Shown here piece by piece: positions 1 through 5,384 of a stretch of DNA of 6,008 nt. The position numbers and the translations under genes were made by a program. The stretch lies in assembly GCA_964551975.1 (NCBI GenBank), contig CAZKFI010000103.1, positions 1 through 6,008 on the forward strand, written 5' to 3'. The stretch is from REEB426 sp964551975. Lineage in GTDB: Bacteria; Actinomycetota; Actinomycetes; S36-B12. Numbering within the stretch: position 1 is the stretch's first letter; each line of letters opens with the position of its first letter. Below the pieces are notes generated by a model. That model was not told the origin of the DNA, made no database searches, and was given only the letters and a program-made list of their open reading frames with translations.

Positions 1-596
1 CGTCAGAATTCACACGGCCATGCGATCCGCCAGGAAACTCGTCTGGTCGGCGACGTCCAGCACTCCAGCCGATAAGTGCGCTGAGGATGACAATGACCGG
101 AAAAGGAACGTGAAGAAATGTGATCGCTACAAAGCGATGCTGCGGCGAGGATCTTCAAAGTGGCGCTTCGGAGCGTGCGCTTGCTGATGCGGACAAAGGC
201 TTCAGCGACGAGTACCACCACGGCTGCTTGCAAGCCGAAAAGAAGTCCACTGACCCAGTCGACGGACCCGTACAGCGCATACAGGAGGGAGAGCGCGAGC
301 ATCACGAGGAACCCGGGAAGAATAAAGAGAACTCCTGCGATCAGTCCCCCGCGACGACCGTGCATCAACCAGCCGACGTAAGTTGCCAACTGCTGGGCCT
401 CTGGTCCGGGCAGGACCATGCAGTAGTTCAATGCGTGAAGGAACCGTTGCTCGCTGATCCAGCGTCGACGCTCGACGAGTTCGCGGTGCATCAAGGCGAT
501 CTGGCCTGCTGGTCCACCGAAGCTGTTCAAGCCGACGTAGCCCCAGACACGGGCGGCCTCGGAGAGGCCCACTCCGTGCGTGCTCTTTCCTGTCAT
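1..596 (-). pseudogene. chrA: Chromate transporter (CHR family) N-terminal part, frameshifted and cut by the window edge
   Basis: The protein read from ATG 596 begins MTGKSTHGVG and shows the hallmarks of the first CHR domain: SFGGPAGQ at residues 25-32, the LPGPEAQQLATYVGW block at about 62-76, and hydrophobic segments at about 85-108 and 114-133. The family consists of inner-membrane proteins that export chromate; some members may handle related oxyanions. After about residue 154 the frame turns into non-membrane sequence. A neighbouring frame then continues as VAITFLHVPFPVIVILSALI, the expected next membrane segment, and stays open to base 1. One extra base between about 131 and 140 explains this. 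It may be a real mutation or a sequencing error. Without it the gene would continue past the edge, since full ChrA proteins are roughly twice the length seen here. It starts 16 nt after the oxygenase stop, so the two are probably cotranscribed. The longer open frame up to 884 overlaps the oxygenase gene and is rejected as the start. Confidence 0.82.
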
Positions 597-612
597 CGCA
601 GGTTGCCGGAGA

Positions 613-1677
613 CTAGAGCGCGTCCGGGTAGTGAGTGCGAACGAGTTCGGGGTAGCTGCGTAGGTAGTAGTTCCACATCTGCTCGCCGAACACGGGCACC
701 GCGCTACCTGCCAGGCCATCCGCACCGTCGAGGAGCTGGTCGCGTCGGGCCATGAAACCGGCGTTGCGGTGTCGCGGACTTTTCTGCACCGCATCCACAA
801 ACACGGCGTCCAACTCCAGTGGCTCGAGGCTGGCACGCAGGTCGGGACCATGGAAATACGCCGACGAGTACCTCTGGGTGGCACAGATGACCCGATGGTT
901 GGTGGCGACTAGGTAATTGCCGGTCATCGATTGCAGCATCTCCCCGAGATTCACGACGAATGCATCGTCACGCGGCGGGACGTCGATCCACTCACCGCGT
1001 TCGTTTTCCACCTGCAGACCTCCGACTCCGTGCTGCATCAGCAAGGTAAGGAATCCAGCGTCGTGGTGACCGTTCACGCCCGCCTGCCCTGGTGGTGTCG
1101 GGGGGTAGGAGATCAGCTTCATGAAGCCGAGGGGACGCTCGCCGAAGCGGCGGGTGAAGGTGTCCTGCGGCAGGCCGAGTCCGACAGCCAGGACCGCCAT
1201 CAGCTCATCCGCCAGGGACGCCAGGGTGGTGAAGTATTCGGTGACGATCTCTCGGAAACCGGGCAGGACCTCGTCAGGCAACCATTGGTTTGGCCCATCG
1301 AGCCGCAGGTAGGCGGGCTTGACGTCCGCGGGTCGTGCCGGGTGCTCGCTCGAAAGGTCGATTTGCTCTCGGTAGTCGACGCGGTTGTTCGTCAACTCGG
1401 CGCCGACAGCCTCCCAGCCCCGGAAGTGACGTGACGCGCTCTTCGCCATCAACGCCTTGGTCTCCTCCGGAAGCGCGAAGAAGGAGCGCAACGCCGCGAA
1501 GTATCGATCAATCAGATCCCGGTTGATTCCATGGTCGACCAGCAGAAAGAACCCCACGCGGTGGCAGGCGTCGACGAGTTCGGCTGCGAAGACACGCTGC
1601 TCCTCCGCGTTGCCACGCCAACCGGTAAGTGAGACCACTGGGATTGAAGTGAACACGTCAGGGCTCTGAATCGACAC
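613..1677 (-). CDS. Isopenicillin N synthase-like 2-oxoglutarate/Fe(II)-dependent oxygenase
   Basis: This 354-residue protein has the full two-part layout of plant- and bacterial-type non-heme iron oxygenases. The N-terminal DIOX_N region (about 11-120) includes IPVVSL and the VGFFLLVDHGI motif at 41-51. The catalytic double-stranded beta-helix covers about 180-285. The iron ligands are visible: H204 and D206 in GHHDAGFLTLL, and H261 in NHRV. R269 and S271 in RYS form the usual 2-oxoglutarate carboxylate clamp. The length is normal and no key residue is missing, so it should be an active cytosolic enzyme. Its substrate cannot be read from sequence: family members hydroxylate, desaturate or cyclise small molecules, and penicillin synthesis is not implied because no other such genes are present. 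The start is GTG at 1677, with no Shine-Dalgarno sequence but a TAGATT box 7 nt upstream. It is divergent from the amino-acid transporter, whose substrate could feed it (inference). Confidence 0.9.
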   Translation of the reverse strand: MSIQSPDVFTSIPVVSLTGWRGNAEEQRVFAAELVDACHRVGFFLLVDHGINRDLIDRYFAALRSFFALPEETKALMAKSASRHFRGWEAVGAELTNNRVDYREQIDLSSEHPARPADVKPAYLRLDGPNQWLPDEVLPGFREIVTEYFTTLASLADELMAVLAVGLGLPQDTFTRRFGERPLGFMKLISYPPTPPGQAGVNGHHDAGFLTLLMQHGVGGLQVENERGEWIDVPPRDDAFVVNLGEMLQSMTGNYLVATNHRVICATQRYSSAYFHGPDLRASLEPLELDAVFVDAVQKSPRHRNAGFMARRDQLLDGADGLAGSAVPVFGEQMWNYYLRSYPELVRTHYPDAL

Positions 1678-1684
1678 GTATCGG

Positions 1685-1690
1685 AATCTA
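1685..1690 (-). promoter_or_regulatory. -10 box candidate TAGATT for a leaderless oxygenase transcript
   Basis: Read on the minus strand, TAGATT fits the actinobacterial TANNNT -10 pattern. Seven bases separate it from the GTG start at 1677, so transcription would begin at or next to the start codon. This agrees with the lack of a Shine-Dalgarno sequence there. No convincing -35 box is seen. Confidence 0.4.
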
Positions 1691-1789
1691 CCGACGGTCC
1701 AATCCCTCTGGGGCGGGGGTAATTCCGAGCTGCAAGTGATGTGCAGGTGCGACCCGTGTGTTCGTGCCGCACCCGGATCGCGTCATGAC

Positions 1790-1795
1790 TACAGT
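1790..1795 (+). promoter_or_regulatory. -10 box candidate TACAGT for the transporter operon
   Basis: TACAGT fits TANNNT and lies 55 bases before the binding-protein ATG. That would give a leader of about 48 nt containing the 1812-1828 hairpin and the ribosome binding site. There is no clear -35 hexamer at 16-18 bp, so the call is weak. Confidence 0.3.
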
Positions 1796-1811
1796 CTGGA
1801 ACGATGGAAGT

Positions 1812-1828
1812 CCGCTGAGATCCAGCGG
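1812..1828 (+). repeat. Inverted repeat in the predicted 5' leader
   Basis: CCGCTG and CAGCGG form a perfect 6-bp stem around a 5-nt loop (AGATC), ending 7 nt before the AAGGAGGAG ribosome binding site. It could be a leader hairpin or a short operator. No T-run follows, so it is not an intrinsic terminator. Confidence 0.45.
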
Positions 1829-1835
1829 TCACCAT

Positions 1836-1844
1836 AAGGAGGAG
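1836..1844 (+). promoter_or_regulatory. Strong ribosome binding site AAGGAGGAG
   Basis: This near-perfect Shine-Dalgarno sequence is 6 nt before ATG 1851 and fixes the start of the binding-protein gene. It is by far the best ribosome binding site in the window, as expected for a binding protein made in excess over its permease. Confidence 0.85.
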
Positions 1845-1850
1845 ATGTAA

Positions 1851-2771
1851 ATGCTTCGCTCACGACGCGCGACCGCGTTGGCTGCAGTGCTCACCGCTGC
1901 CATGTTCGTCGCCGCCTGCAGCTCGGGTACGAGCACCGAGACTGCCGCTGAGACCGCGGCGGCTTCGGCCGCGGTGGCGACCCCCGCGGAATCGACACCT
2001 ACCGAGGACGCCGCGGTCGATCCGTGTGCGAAGGAGAACCTCGCAACGCTGACGGCTGGCACGCTGACCATCGGTACAGACTCGCCGGCCTACCCGCCCT
2101 ACTTCGTCGACGACGATCCCTCGAATGGGCAGGGCTTCGAGTCCGCGGTCGCCTATGCCGTAGCTGAGGGGCTTGGATTCACCCCTGAGGAGGTTGCATG
2201 GGAGGTCGTTCCCTTCAATAGCTCCTACGCACCGGGAGAGAAGACCTTCGACTTCGACATCAACCAGATCTCGATCACGCCTGAGCGTGATGAGGCTGTT
2301 GACTTCTCCGATGGGTACTACACCGTGAACCAGGCTGTGGTGGCTCTCAACGATTCAAAGGTTGCCGGAGCGACGACCCTCGCCGAGTTGCAGAAGGCGA
2401 AGTTGGGCGCCCAGGTGGGAACCACGAGCCTGGCATTCATCACAGACGTCGTTGCCCCGACGGCAGAGCCATTCGTCTACAACGACACCAATGATGCAAA
2501 GAATGCGCTGCAGAACGGCCAGATCGACGCGATCGTGGTTGACCTGCCGACCGCGTACTACATCACAGCCGTCGAAATCGAGAACTCAAAGATCGTTGGC
2601 CAGTTCCCGGCCCAAGAGGGTGGCGAGCAGTTCGGCCTCCTCTTTGAGGAGGGCAACCCCCTCGTCGGCTGCGTCAACGCCGTACTCGCTGACCTCAAGG
2701 CCAGCGGGGAGTTGCAGTCCATTCAGGACGAGTGGCTTGCCGGTGCTGCCGCTCCCTACTTCAAGGAATAG
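1851..2771 (+). CDS. Polar amino acid ABC transporter substrate-binding lipoprotein (family 3)
   Basis: This 306-residue protein is the extracellular ligand-capture subunit of an amino-acid importer. Residues 1-22 are a lipoprotein signal peptide ending in the lipobox VAAC, with C23 as the lipidation site. An Ala/Thr/Glu-rich tether (24-58) follows. The family 3 domain starts at about residue 71 (TLTIGTDSPAYPPYF). Its most diagnostic stretch is FDFDINQISITPERDEAVDF at 133-152. R146 sits where the family binds the ligand carboxylate, and D231 in VDLPTAYY is the likely ammonium contact. C59 and C274 are the only cysteines besides C23 and could form an extracytoplasmic disulfide. Length is normal. 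The gene heads an operon with a permease and an ATPase. The ligand is a polar amino acid of unknown identity; cystine or a basic or acidic amino acid are all possible. Confidence 0.93.
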   Translation: MLRSRRATALAAVLTAAMFVAACSSGTSTETAAETAAASAAVATPAESTPTEDAAVDPCAKENLATLTAGTLTIGTDSPAYPPYFVDDDPSNGQGFESAVAYAVAEGLGFTPEEVAWEVVPFNSSYAPGEKTFDFDINQISITPERDEAVDFSDGYYTVNQAVVALNDSKVAGATTLAELQKAKLGAQVGTTSLAFITDVVAPTAEPFVYNDTNDAKNALQNGQIDAIVVDLPTAYYITAVEIENSKIVGQFPAQEGGEQFGLLFEEGNPLVGCVNAVLADLKASGELQSIQDEWLAGAAAPYFKE

Positions 2772-2783
2772 CCTCATCCCCTG

Positions 2784-3644
2784 ATGAGCCTTGCACCCGC
2801 GCCTGGCGCAGCTGTGGTCTACCGAGATCCGCTGCGCCAGGCGCGATTGCGTAGGAAGGCCTGGATAAACGCGCTGATCGGGATCGTGAGCCTGGTCGTG
2901 TTCGCACTGCTCGTGGTCGCGCTCGTGGGTCGCAGCTCCGGCTGGGCGGCCGTTCAGGAGACGTTCTTCTCGGGTGAGCAATTCGCCACGTCCTTCCCCG
3001 AGGTCCTTTCCGCATTCTGGTTGAACGTGCGGATATTCCTTATCGCTGAGCCGCTGATTTTGATCCTCGGCCTCCTCGTGGCCTTGGCTCGCGGACTACG
3101 CGCGCCGATCTTCCTGCCGCTGCGGGTTGTCACCACGATCTATGTTGATGTGTTCCGTGGTGTTCCGACAATCCTTGTGATCTTCCTGCTTGGCTTCGGG
3201 ATGCCCGCGCTCCGGCTTCCCGGTGTGCCCTCTGACCCGATCTTCTGGGGCACTGTCGCGCTCGTCCTGTCTTATGGCGCCTATGTGGCCGAAGTGTTTA
3301 GGGCCGGCATCAACTCCGTGCACCCATCACAGCGAATGGCGGCGCGGTCCCTGGGCCTAAACTCGGCGCAAACCAGCCGCTACGTGGTACTCCCACAGGC
3401 GACACGAAATGTCCTCCCACCTTTGCTCAACGACTTCATCTCACTGCAGAAAGACACCGCACTCGTGGCCGTCCTCGGCCCGATCGAGGCGCTACGTCAG
3501 GCGCAGATCGATGCCTCGTTCAACTTCAACTACACCCCCTACGTCGTGGCCGCATGCATCTTCATCGCGCTGACGATCCCGATGACACGGTTCGCTGACT
3601 GGGTCCAGCGGCGTACGGAACGCAAACGTCAGTCGGTGGCCTGA
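2784..3644 (+). CDS. Amino acid ABC transporter permease (HisM/GlnP type)
   Basis: This 286-residue inner-membrane subunit forms the translocation path of the importer. Hydrophobic segments lie at about 29-48, 81-102, 118-142, 154-170, 215-235 and 251-268. The motif YVDVFRGVPTILVIFLLGF (120-138) is typical of polar-amino-acid permeases. The coupling EAA loop runs over about 170-206, with AARSLGL at 186-192, and contacts the ATPase. The single permease gene suggests a homodimer. ATG 2784 lies 12 nt after the binding-protein stop. No Shine-Dalgarno sequence sits at normal spacing: an AAGGA at 2763-2767 is 16 nt away, inside the upstream gene, so translation may be coupled. A perfect 15-bp inverted repeat spans codons 5-21. 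A later start (TTG 2847 or GTG 2886) would avoid it but would lie in the repeat's shadow or cut into the first membrane segment, so I keep 2784. Confidence 0.92.
   Translation: MSLAPAPGAAVVYRDPLRQARLRRKAWINALIGIVSLVVFALLVVALVGRSSGWAAVQETFFSGEQFATSFPEVLSAFWLNVRIFLIAEPLILILGLLVALARGLRAPIFLPLRVVTTIYVDVFRGVPTILVIFLLGFGMPALRLPGVPSDPIFWGTVALVLSYGAYVAEVFRAGINSVHPSQRMAARSLGLNSAQTSRYVVLPQATRNVLPPLLNDFISLQKDTALVAVLGPIEALRQAQIDASFNFNYTPYVVAACIFIALTIPMTRFADWVQRRTERKRQSVA
2798..2845 (+). repeat. Perfect 15-bp inverted repeat within the start of the permease gene
   Basis: CGCGCCTGGCGCAGC (2798-2812) and GCTGCGCCAGGCGCG (2831-2845) are exact reverse complements around an 18-nt loop. In RNA this gives a very stable, nearly all-GC stem beginning 14 nt after the permease start codon. 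No T-run follows, so it is not a standard intrinsic terminator. Its place at the binding-protein/permease junction matches where ABC operons often carry a stem that protects the upstream message or lowers permease expression (known for other operons, inferred here). Confidence 0.85.
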
Positions 3645-4387
3645 TGGGAACTGCACCCCTGCTTGACGTTGCGGGAGTCTGGAAAGGCTTCGACACCCTG
3701 CCGGTACTGCGCGGTATCGATCTGGTGGCGCAAGCACACACGGTAACCGCCTTGATCGGAGCCTCTGGCTCTGGTAAGTCGACCCTGCTGCGGTGCATCA
3801 ACGGCCTCGTGGCCGTGGATGCAGGAACGATCACTTTGGACGGAGAGACTGAAGTCAGTGCCCTGGATGCAGATCTTGATGCGGTACGCACGCGCATCGG
3901 TATCGTCTTCCAGTCCTACAACCTCTTTCCGCATATGAGCGTGTTGGACAACGTGACGCTTGCACCCATCAAAGTCTTGCGTCGCTCACCGAAAGGAGCG
4001 CGGCAGGCCGGACGGGATCTACTCGCCCGTTTTGGTCTCGAGGGCAAGGCTGACGACTATCCGGATCGCCTGTCAGGGGGCCAGGCCCAGCGCGTCGCTA
4101 TCGTGCGCGCGTTGGCGATGGAGCCTGAACTGCTTCTCTTTGACGAGATCACGAGTGCTCTCGACCCACTACTAGTGGGGGAGGTACTGGATGTGGTGCG
4201 TCAACTAAAGGACAGTGGATTCACAATTATTATGGCCACACATGAAATCGGTTTCGCCAGGCATATAGCCGATCGGGTGTGTTTTCTGCACAACGGCTTG
4301 GTGCATGAGCAGGGCACTGCCGCGGAGGTTCTCGACGATCCGCGCGACGAGTTGACTCGCGCGTTCCTGGCCCGGGTCCTGCGCTGA
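3644..4387 (+). CDS. Amino acid ABC transporter ATP-binding protein (HisP/GlnQ type)
   Basis: This 247-residue cytoplasmic ATPase energises the importer as a dimer. All nucleotide-binding motifs are present: Walker A GASGSGKST at 39-47, Q-loop Q90 in FQSYNLFPH, signature LSGGQ at 143-147, Walker B ELLLFDE at 162-168 with catalytic E168, D-loop SALD at 171-174, and switch H200 in MATHEIGFAR. The FQSYNLFPHMSVLDNV stretch is characteristic of the polar-amino-acid subfamily. One small oddity is isoleucine at 169, where most relatives have proline (DEPTSALDP). ATG 3644 shares its A with the permease TGA stop, so the two genes are translationally coupled. The length is normal. Its stop codon directly abuts the stop of the opposing regulator gene. 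Confidence 0.95.
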   Translation: MGTAPLLDVAGVWKGFDTLPVLRGIDLVAQAHTVTALIGASGSGKSTLLRCINGLVAVDAGTITLDGETEVSALDADLDAVRTRIGIVFQSYNLFPHMSVLDNVTLAPIKVLRRSPKGARQAGRDLLARFGLEGKADDYPDRLSGGQAQRVAIVRALAMEPELLLFDEITSALDPLLVGEVLDVVRQLKDSGFTIIMATHEIGFARHIADRVCFLHNGLVHEQGTAAEVLDDPRDELTRAFLARVLR

Positions 4388-4396
4388 TCAGTGCAG
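4379..4396. repeat. Near-palindrome centred on the convergent stop codons
   Basis: CTGCGCTGATCAGTGCAG is symmetric except for one position, which becomes a G·U pair in the plus-strand RNA. The centre is TGATCA, made of the ATPase stop and the opposing regulator stop. As a hairpin it is only a 6-bp stem with a 6-nt loop and has no T-run, so terminator function is doubtful. Confidence 0.4.
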
Positions 4397-4918
4397 CTCT
4401 CGGCGCTTCCAGGCTCCGGGCGCGCTCAGATGCTCGGTCATGCTTAGGGGCATGATGCCCGTCTCGATGTCCGCAAGGGTGACGTGCTCGAGGACATCGC
4501 GGAGTGCGGCGCGGGTTGCCACCCACACCTCACGCAAATGCTCGGCACGCCCGGGATAGACAGCCTCTTCCGGTGGTCGACCGCGCACTGCTGCGAGGGG
4601 TCCCTCAAGGGCGCGGATCACATCGGCGACGGTGATCTCACTCGCCGGTTGCGCAAGACGGTAGCCGCCTGCGGAACCACGATGGCTGGTGATGATCCCG
4701 GCCTGTCGGAGTGAGCGCAGGATGCTCTCAAGGACTTTCGCGGACATCGTCAATTGCTTCGCGAGGGTGTCGCAGGTGGTGAGCTTGTGCGGATCGCTGG
4801 TGGCCTCGTGGGCCAACTCGAGGAGGGCGCGCATCCCGTAGTCGACACGCGCCGACACCTCCATTGTGCGATTTAGGCCCGCCGAGAGTCGGCGGATGCC
4901 CCCCGGATCGGTGCTCAT
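4388..4918 (-). CDS. Rrf2-family transcriptional regulator without Fe-S cysteines
   Basis: The 176-residue product has the Rrf2 winged helix-turn-helix. VSARVDYGMRALLELA at 21-36 is the conserved opening. The recognition region is about 49-71, and the wing reads SHRGSAGGYRLA at 78-89. A C-terminal dimerisation helix lies at about 125-147. The segment after the wing, where IscR and NsrR carry three cysteines for a [2Fe-2S] cluster, has none; the only cysteine is C49 in the DNA-binding domain. It therefore resembles CymR-like members, which regulate sulfur genes through protein partners (family knowledge; role here inferred). ATG 4918 overlaps the lipoprotein stop as ATGA, which supports coupled translation. 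The alternative ATG at 4864 would give 158 residues starting MEVSARVDYG, closer to most relatives, but it lacks a ribosome binding site. It is likely autoregulated through the palindrome at 5254-5279. Confidence 0.9.
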   Translation of the reverse strand: MSTDPGGIRRLSAGLNRTMEVSARVDYGMRALLELAHEATSDPHKLTTCDTLAKQLTMSAKVLESILRSLRQAGIITSHRGSAGGYRLAQPASEITVADVIRALEGPLAAVRGRPPEEAVYPGRAEHLREVWVATRAALRDVLEHVTLADIETGIMPLSMTEHLSAPGAWKRRELH

Positions 4919-5250
4919 GTGACCGTGCAGTCCACCACGATGCCGTCGGCGGAAGTGAAGACCACGGTGCCGGCCGCAGCGCCCGCATCCTCTCCGGACT
5001 CGATGACGACGTAGGTGTATCCCGAGGCCTCGGCCAGCGCGGACGCTGCATCTACCGGGAGACCTTGGGCGACGATCTGATCACATAGCGCTGTCTGCTC
5101 GGCCACGAGGTCCACGGCCTCCCCGGTAACGACGGCTTCCGTCGGGGCCGGGGACGACCCTTCCGCTCCGCCGGCGTTCGAGCAAGCCGTCAGGGCTAGC
5201 GCGGCGATGAAGGTCGCGACTAGTGGGGTAAGGGTTCGCATATTCGGCAT
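4915..5250 (-). CDS. Small secreted lipoprotein of unknown function, possibly I78 inhibitor-like
   Basis: This 111-residue protein has a short signal peptide with lipobox LTAC and lipidation at C23, then a Gly/Ser/Pro/Ala/Thr-rich tether to about residue 45. The compact domain at about 46-111 has two cysteines, C56 near its start and C108 three residues before its end, which could form a disulfide. The pattern of an early CDQIV helix, LAEASGYTYVVIESG and a closing DGIVVDCTV loosely recalls the small I78 peptidase-inhibitor fold, but the match is by eye and weak. The start at 5250 is favoured because a TAATGT box lies 6 nt upstream (leaderless arrangement). ATG 5241, three codons on, is an alternative. 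The stop overlaps the regulator start, so the lipoprotein and regulator are made from one message. Codon use matches its neighbours. Confidence 0.75.
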   Translation of the reverse strand: MPNMRTLTPLVATFIAALALTACSNAGGAEGSSPAPTEAVVTGEAVDLVAEQTALCDQIVAQGLPVDAASALAEASGYTYVVIESGEDAGAAAGTVVFTSADGIVVDCTVT

Positions 5251-5253
5251 TTG

Positions 5254-5279
5254 CCTACATTACCACCTAGTAAAGTAGG
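5254..5279. promoter_or_regulatory. 26-bp imperfect palindrome, candidate Rrf2 operator
   Basis: The arms CCTACATTAC and GTAAAGTAGG are complementary at 9 of 10 positions (one A·A mismatch) around a 6-bp spacer. Allowing one bulged G at 5253, the match extends by ATTT/AAAT on the outside. The size suits a dimeric winged-helix regulator. It overlaps the predicted -10 box of the lipoprotein-rrf2 unit, so binding would block that promoter. Confidence 0.55.
5257..5262 (-). promoter_or_regulatory. -10 box candidate TAATGT for the lipoprotein-rrf2 unit
   Basis: TAATGT on the minus strand fits TANNNT and is 6 nt from ATG 5250, again suggesting a leaderless transcript. It lies inside the left arm of the palindrome. 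No clear -35 box is present. Confidence 0.4.
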
Positions 5280-5295
5280 AAATGCGACGCGCAAG

Positions 5296-5345
5296 CGCGG
5301 GGTAATTTGCATAAAGCCGATAGGATTGATAGGAAATACCCCGCG
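5296..5345 (+). repeat. GC-rich inverted repeat upstream of the binding-protein gene
   Basis: CGCGGGGTA (5296-5304) pairs exactly with TACCCCGCG (5337-5345). A further TTT/AAA can pair if A5305 is bulged, giving 12 pairs around a loop of about 25 nt that contains the tandem GATAGGA repeat. The left arm can instead pair locally as CGCG-CAAG-CGCG (5288-5299). The two folds exclude each other, as in attenuators, but no T-run is seen. Confidence 0.45.
5319..5336 (+). repeat. Tandem 9-bp repeat GATAGGATT/GATAGGAAA
   Basis: Two adjacent 9-bp units share GATAGGA. They may be paired regulator half-sites on one face of the helix. Alternatively they may contain the -10 box of the downstream gene, since TAGGAT at 5321-5326 fits TANNNT. 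Confidence 0.45.
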
Positions 5346-5377
5346 AAGGGTGTCGGATCACGCCGGTGCCCGCGATC

Positions 5378-5384
5378 GAAAGGA
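5378..5384 (+). promoter_or_regulatory. Ribosome binding site GAAAGGA
   Basis: This lies 8 nt before ATG 5393 but only 2 nt before the in-frame ATG 5387. That favours 5393 as the start of the binding protein. Confidence 0.6.

Larger units (their letters stand above)
1678..1850. promoter_or_regulatory. Divergent intergenic region between the oxygenase and the amino-acid transporter
   Basis: This 173-bp gap must hold promoters for both directions. It contains a -10-like box for each strand (listed separately), a short perfect inverted repeat CTGCA-N7-TGCAG at 1730-1746, a second one GGTGCG-N16-CGCACC at 1746-1773, a hairpin at 1812-1828 and a strong ribosome binding site at 1836-1844. The two upstream repeats are short and could be chance, but they lie where an operator would be expected. 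I recognise no known riboswitch and see no small ORF with a credible start. Confidence 0.6.

Noticed and set aside
120..755. Plus-strand open frame of 211 residues
   Set aside because: It lies wholly opposite chrA and the oxygenase, has no membrane or domain features, and is a high-GC shadow frame.
597..884. N-terminal extension of the chrA reading frame up to ATG 884
   Set aside because: It overlaps the oxygenase gene on the same strand in another frame, is rich in Arg/Ser/Thr/Pro without family features, and the conserved ChrA start is at 596.
613..1677. Penicillin or beta-lactam biosynthesis gene
   Set aside because: The fold family is shared with isopenicillin N synthase, but no peptide synthetase or other beta-lactam gene is present, and most bacterial members have other substrates.
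1716..1724. GGGGTAATT shared with 5299-5307
   Set aside because: A 9-mer shared by two intergenic regions of 140-170 bp is not rare enough, and its context differs (no palindrome or TAGG sites near the first copy).
2362..2784. Plus-strand open frame of 140 residues inside the binding-protein gene
   Set aside because: It is a Ser/Arg-rich frame-shifted reading of the binding protein with no independent start signals.
3125..3183. Two-part stem in the permease coding sequence (GGTTGTC/GACAATC and CACCACG/CGTGGTG)
   Set aside because: It is interrupted by unequal loops, includes a G·U pair and lies mid-gene in a conserved coding motif, so it is likely incidental.
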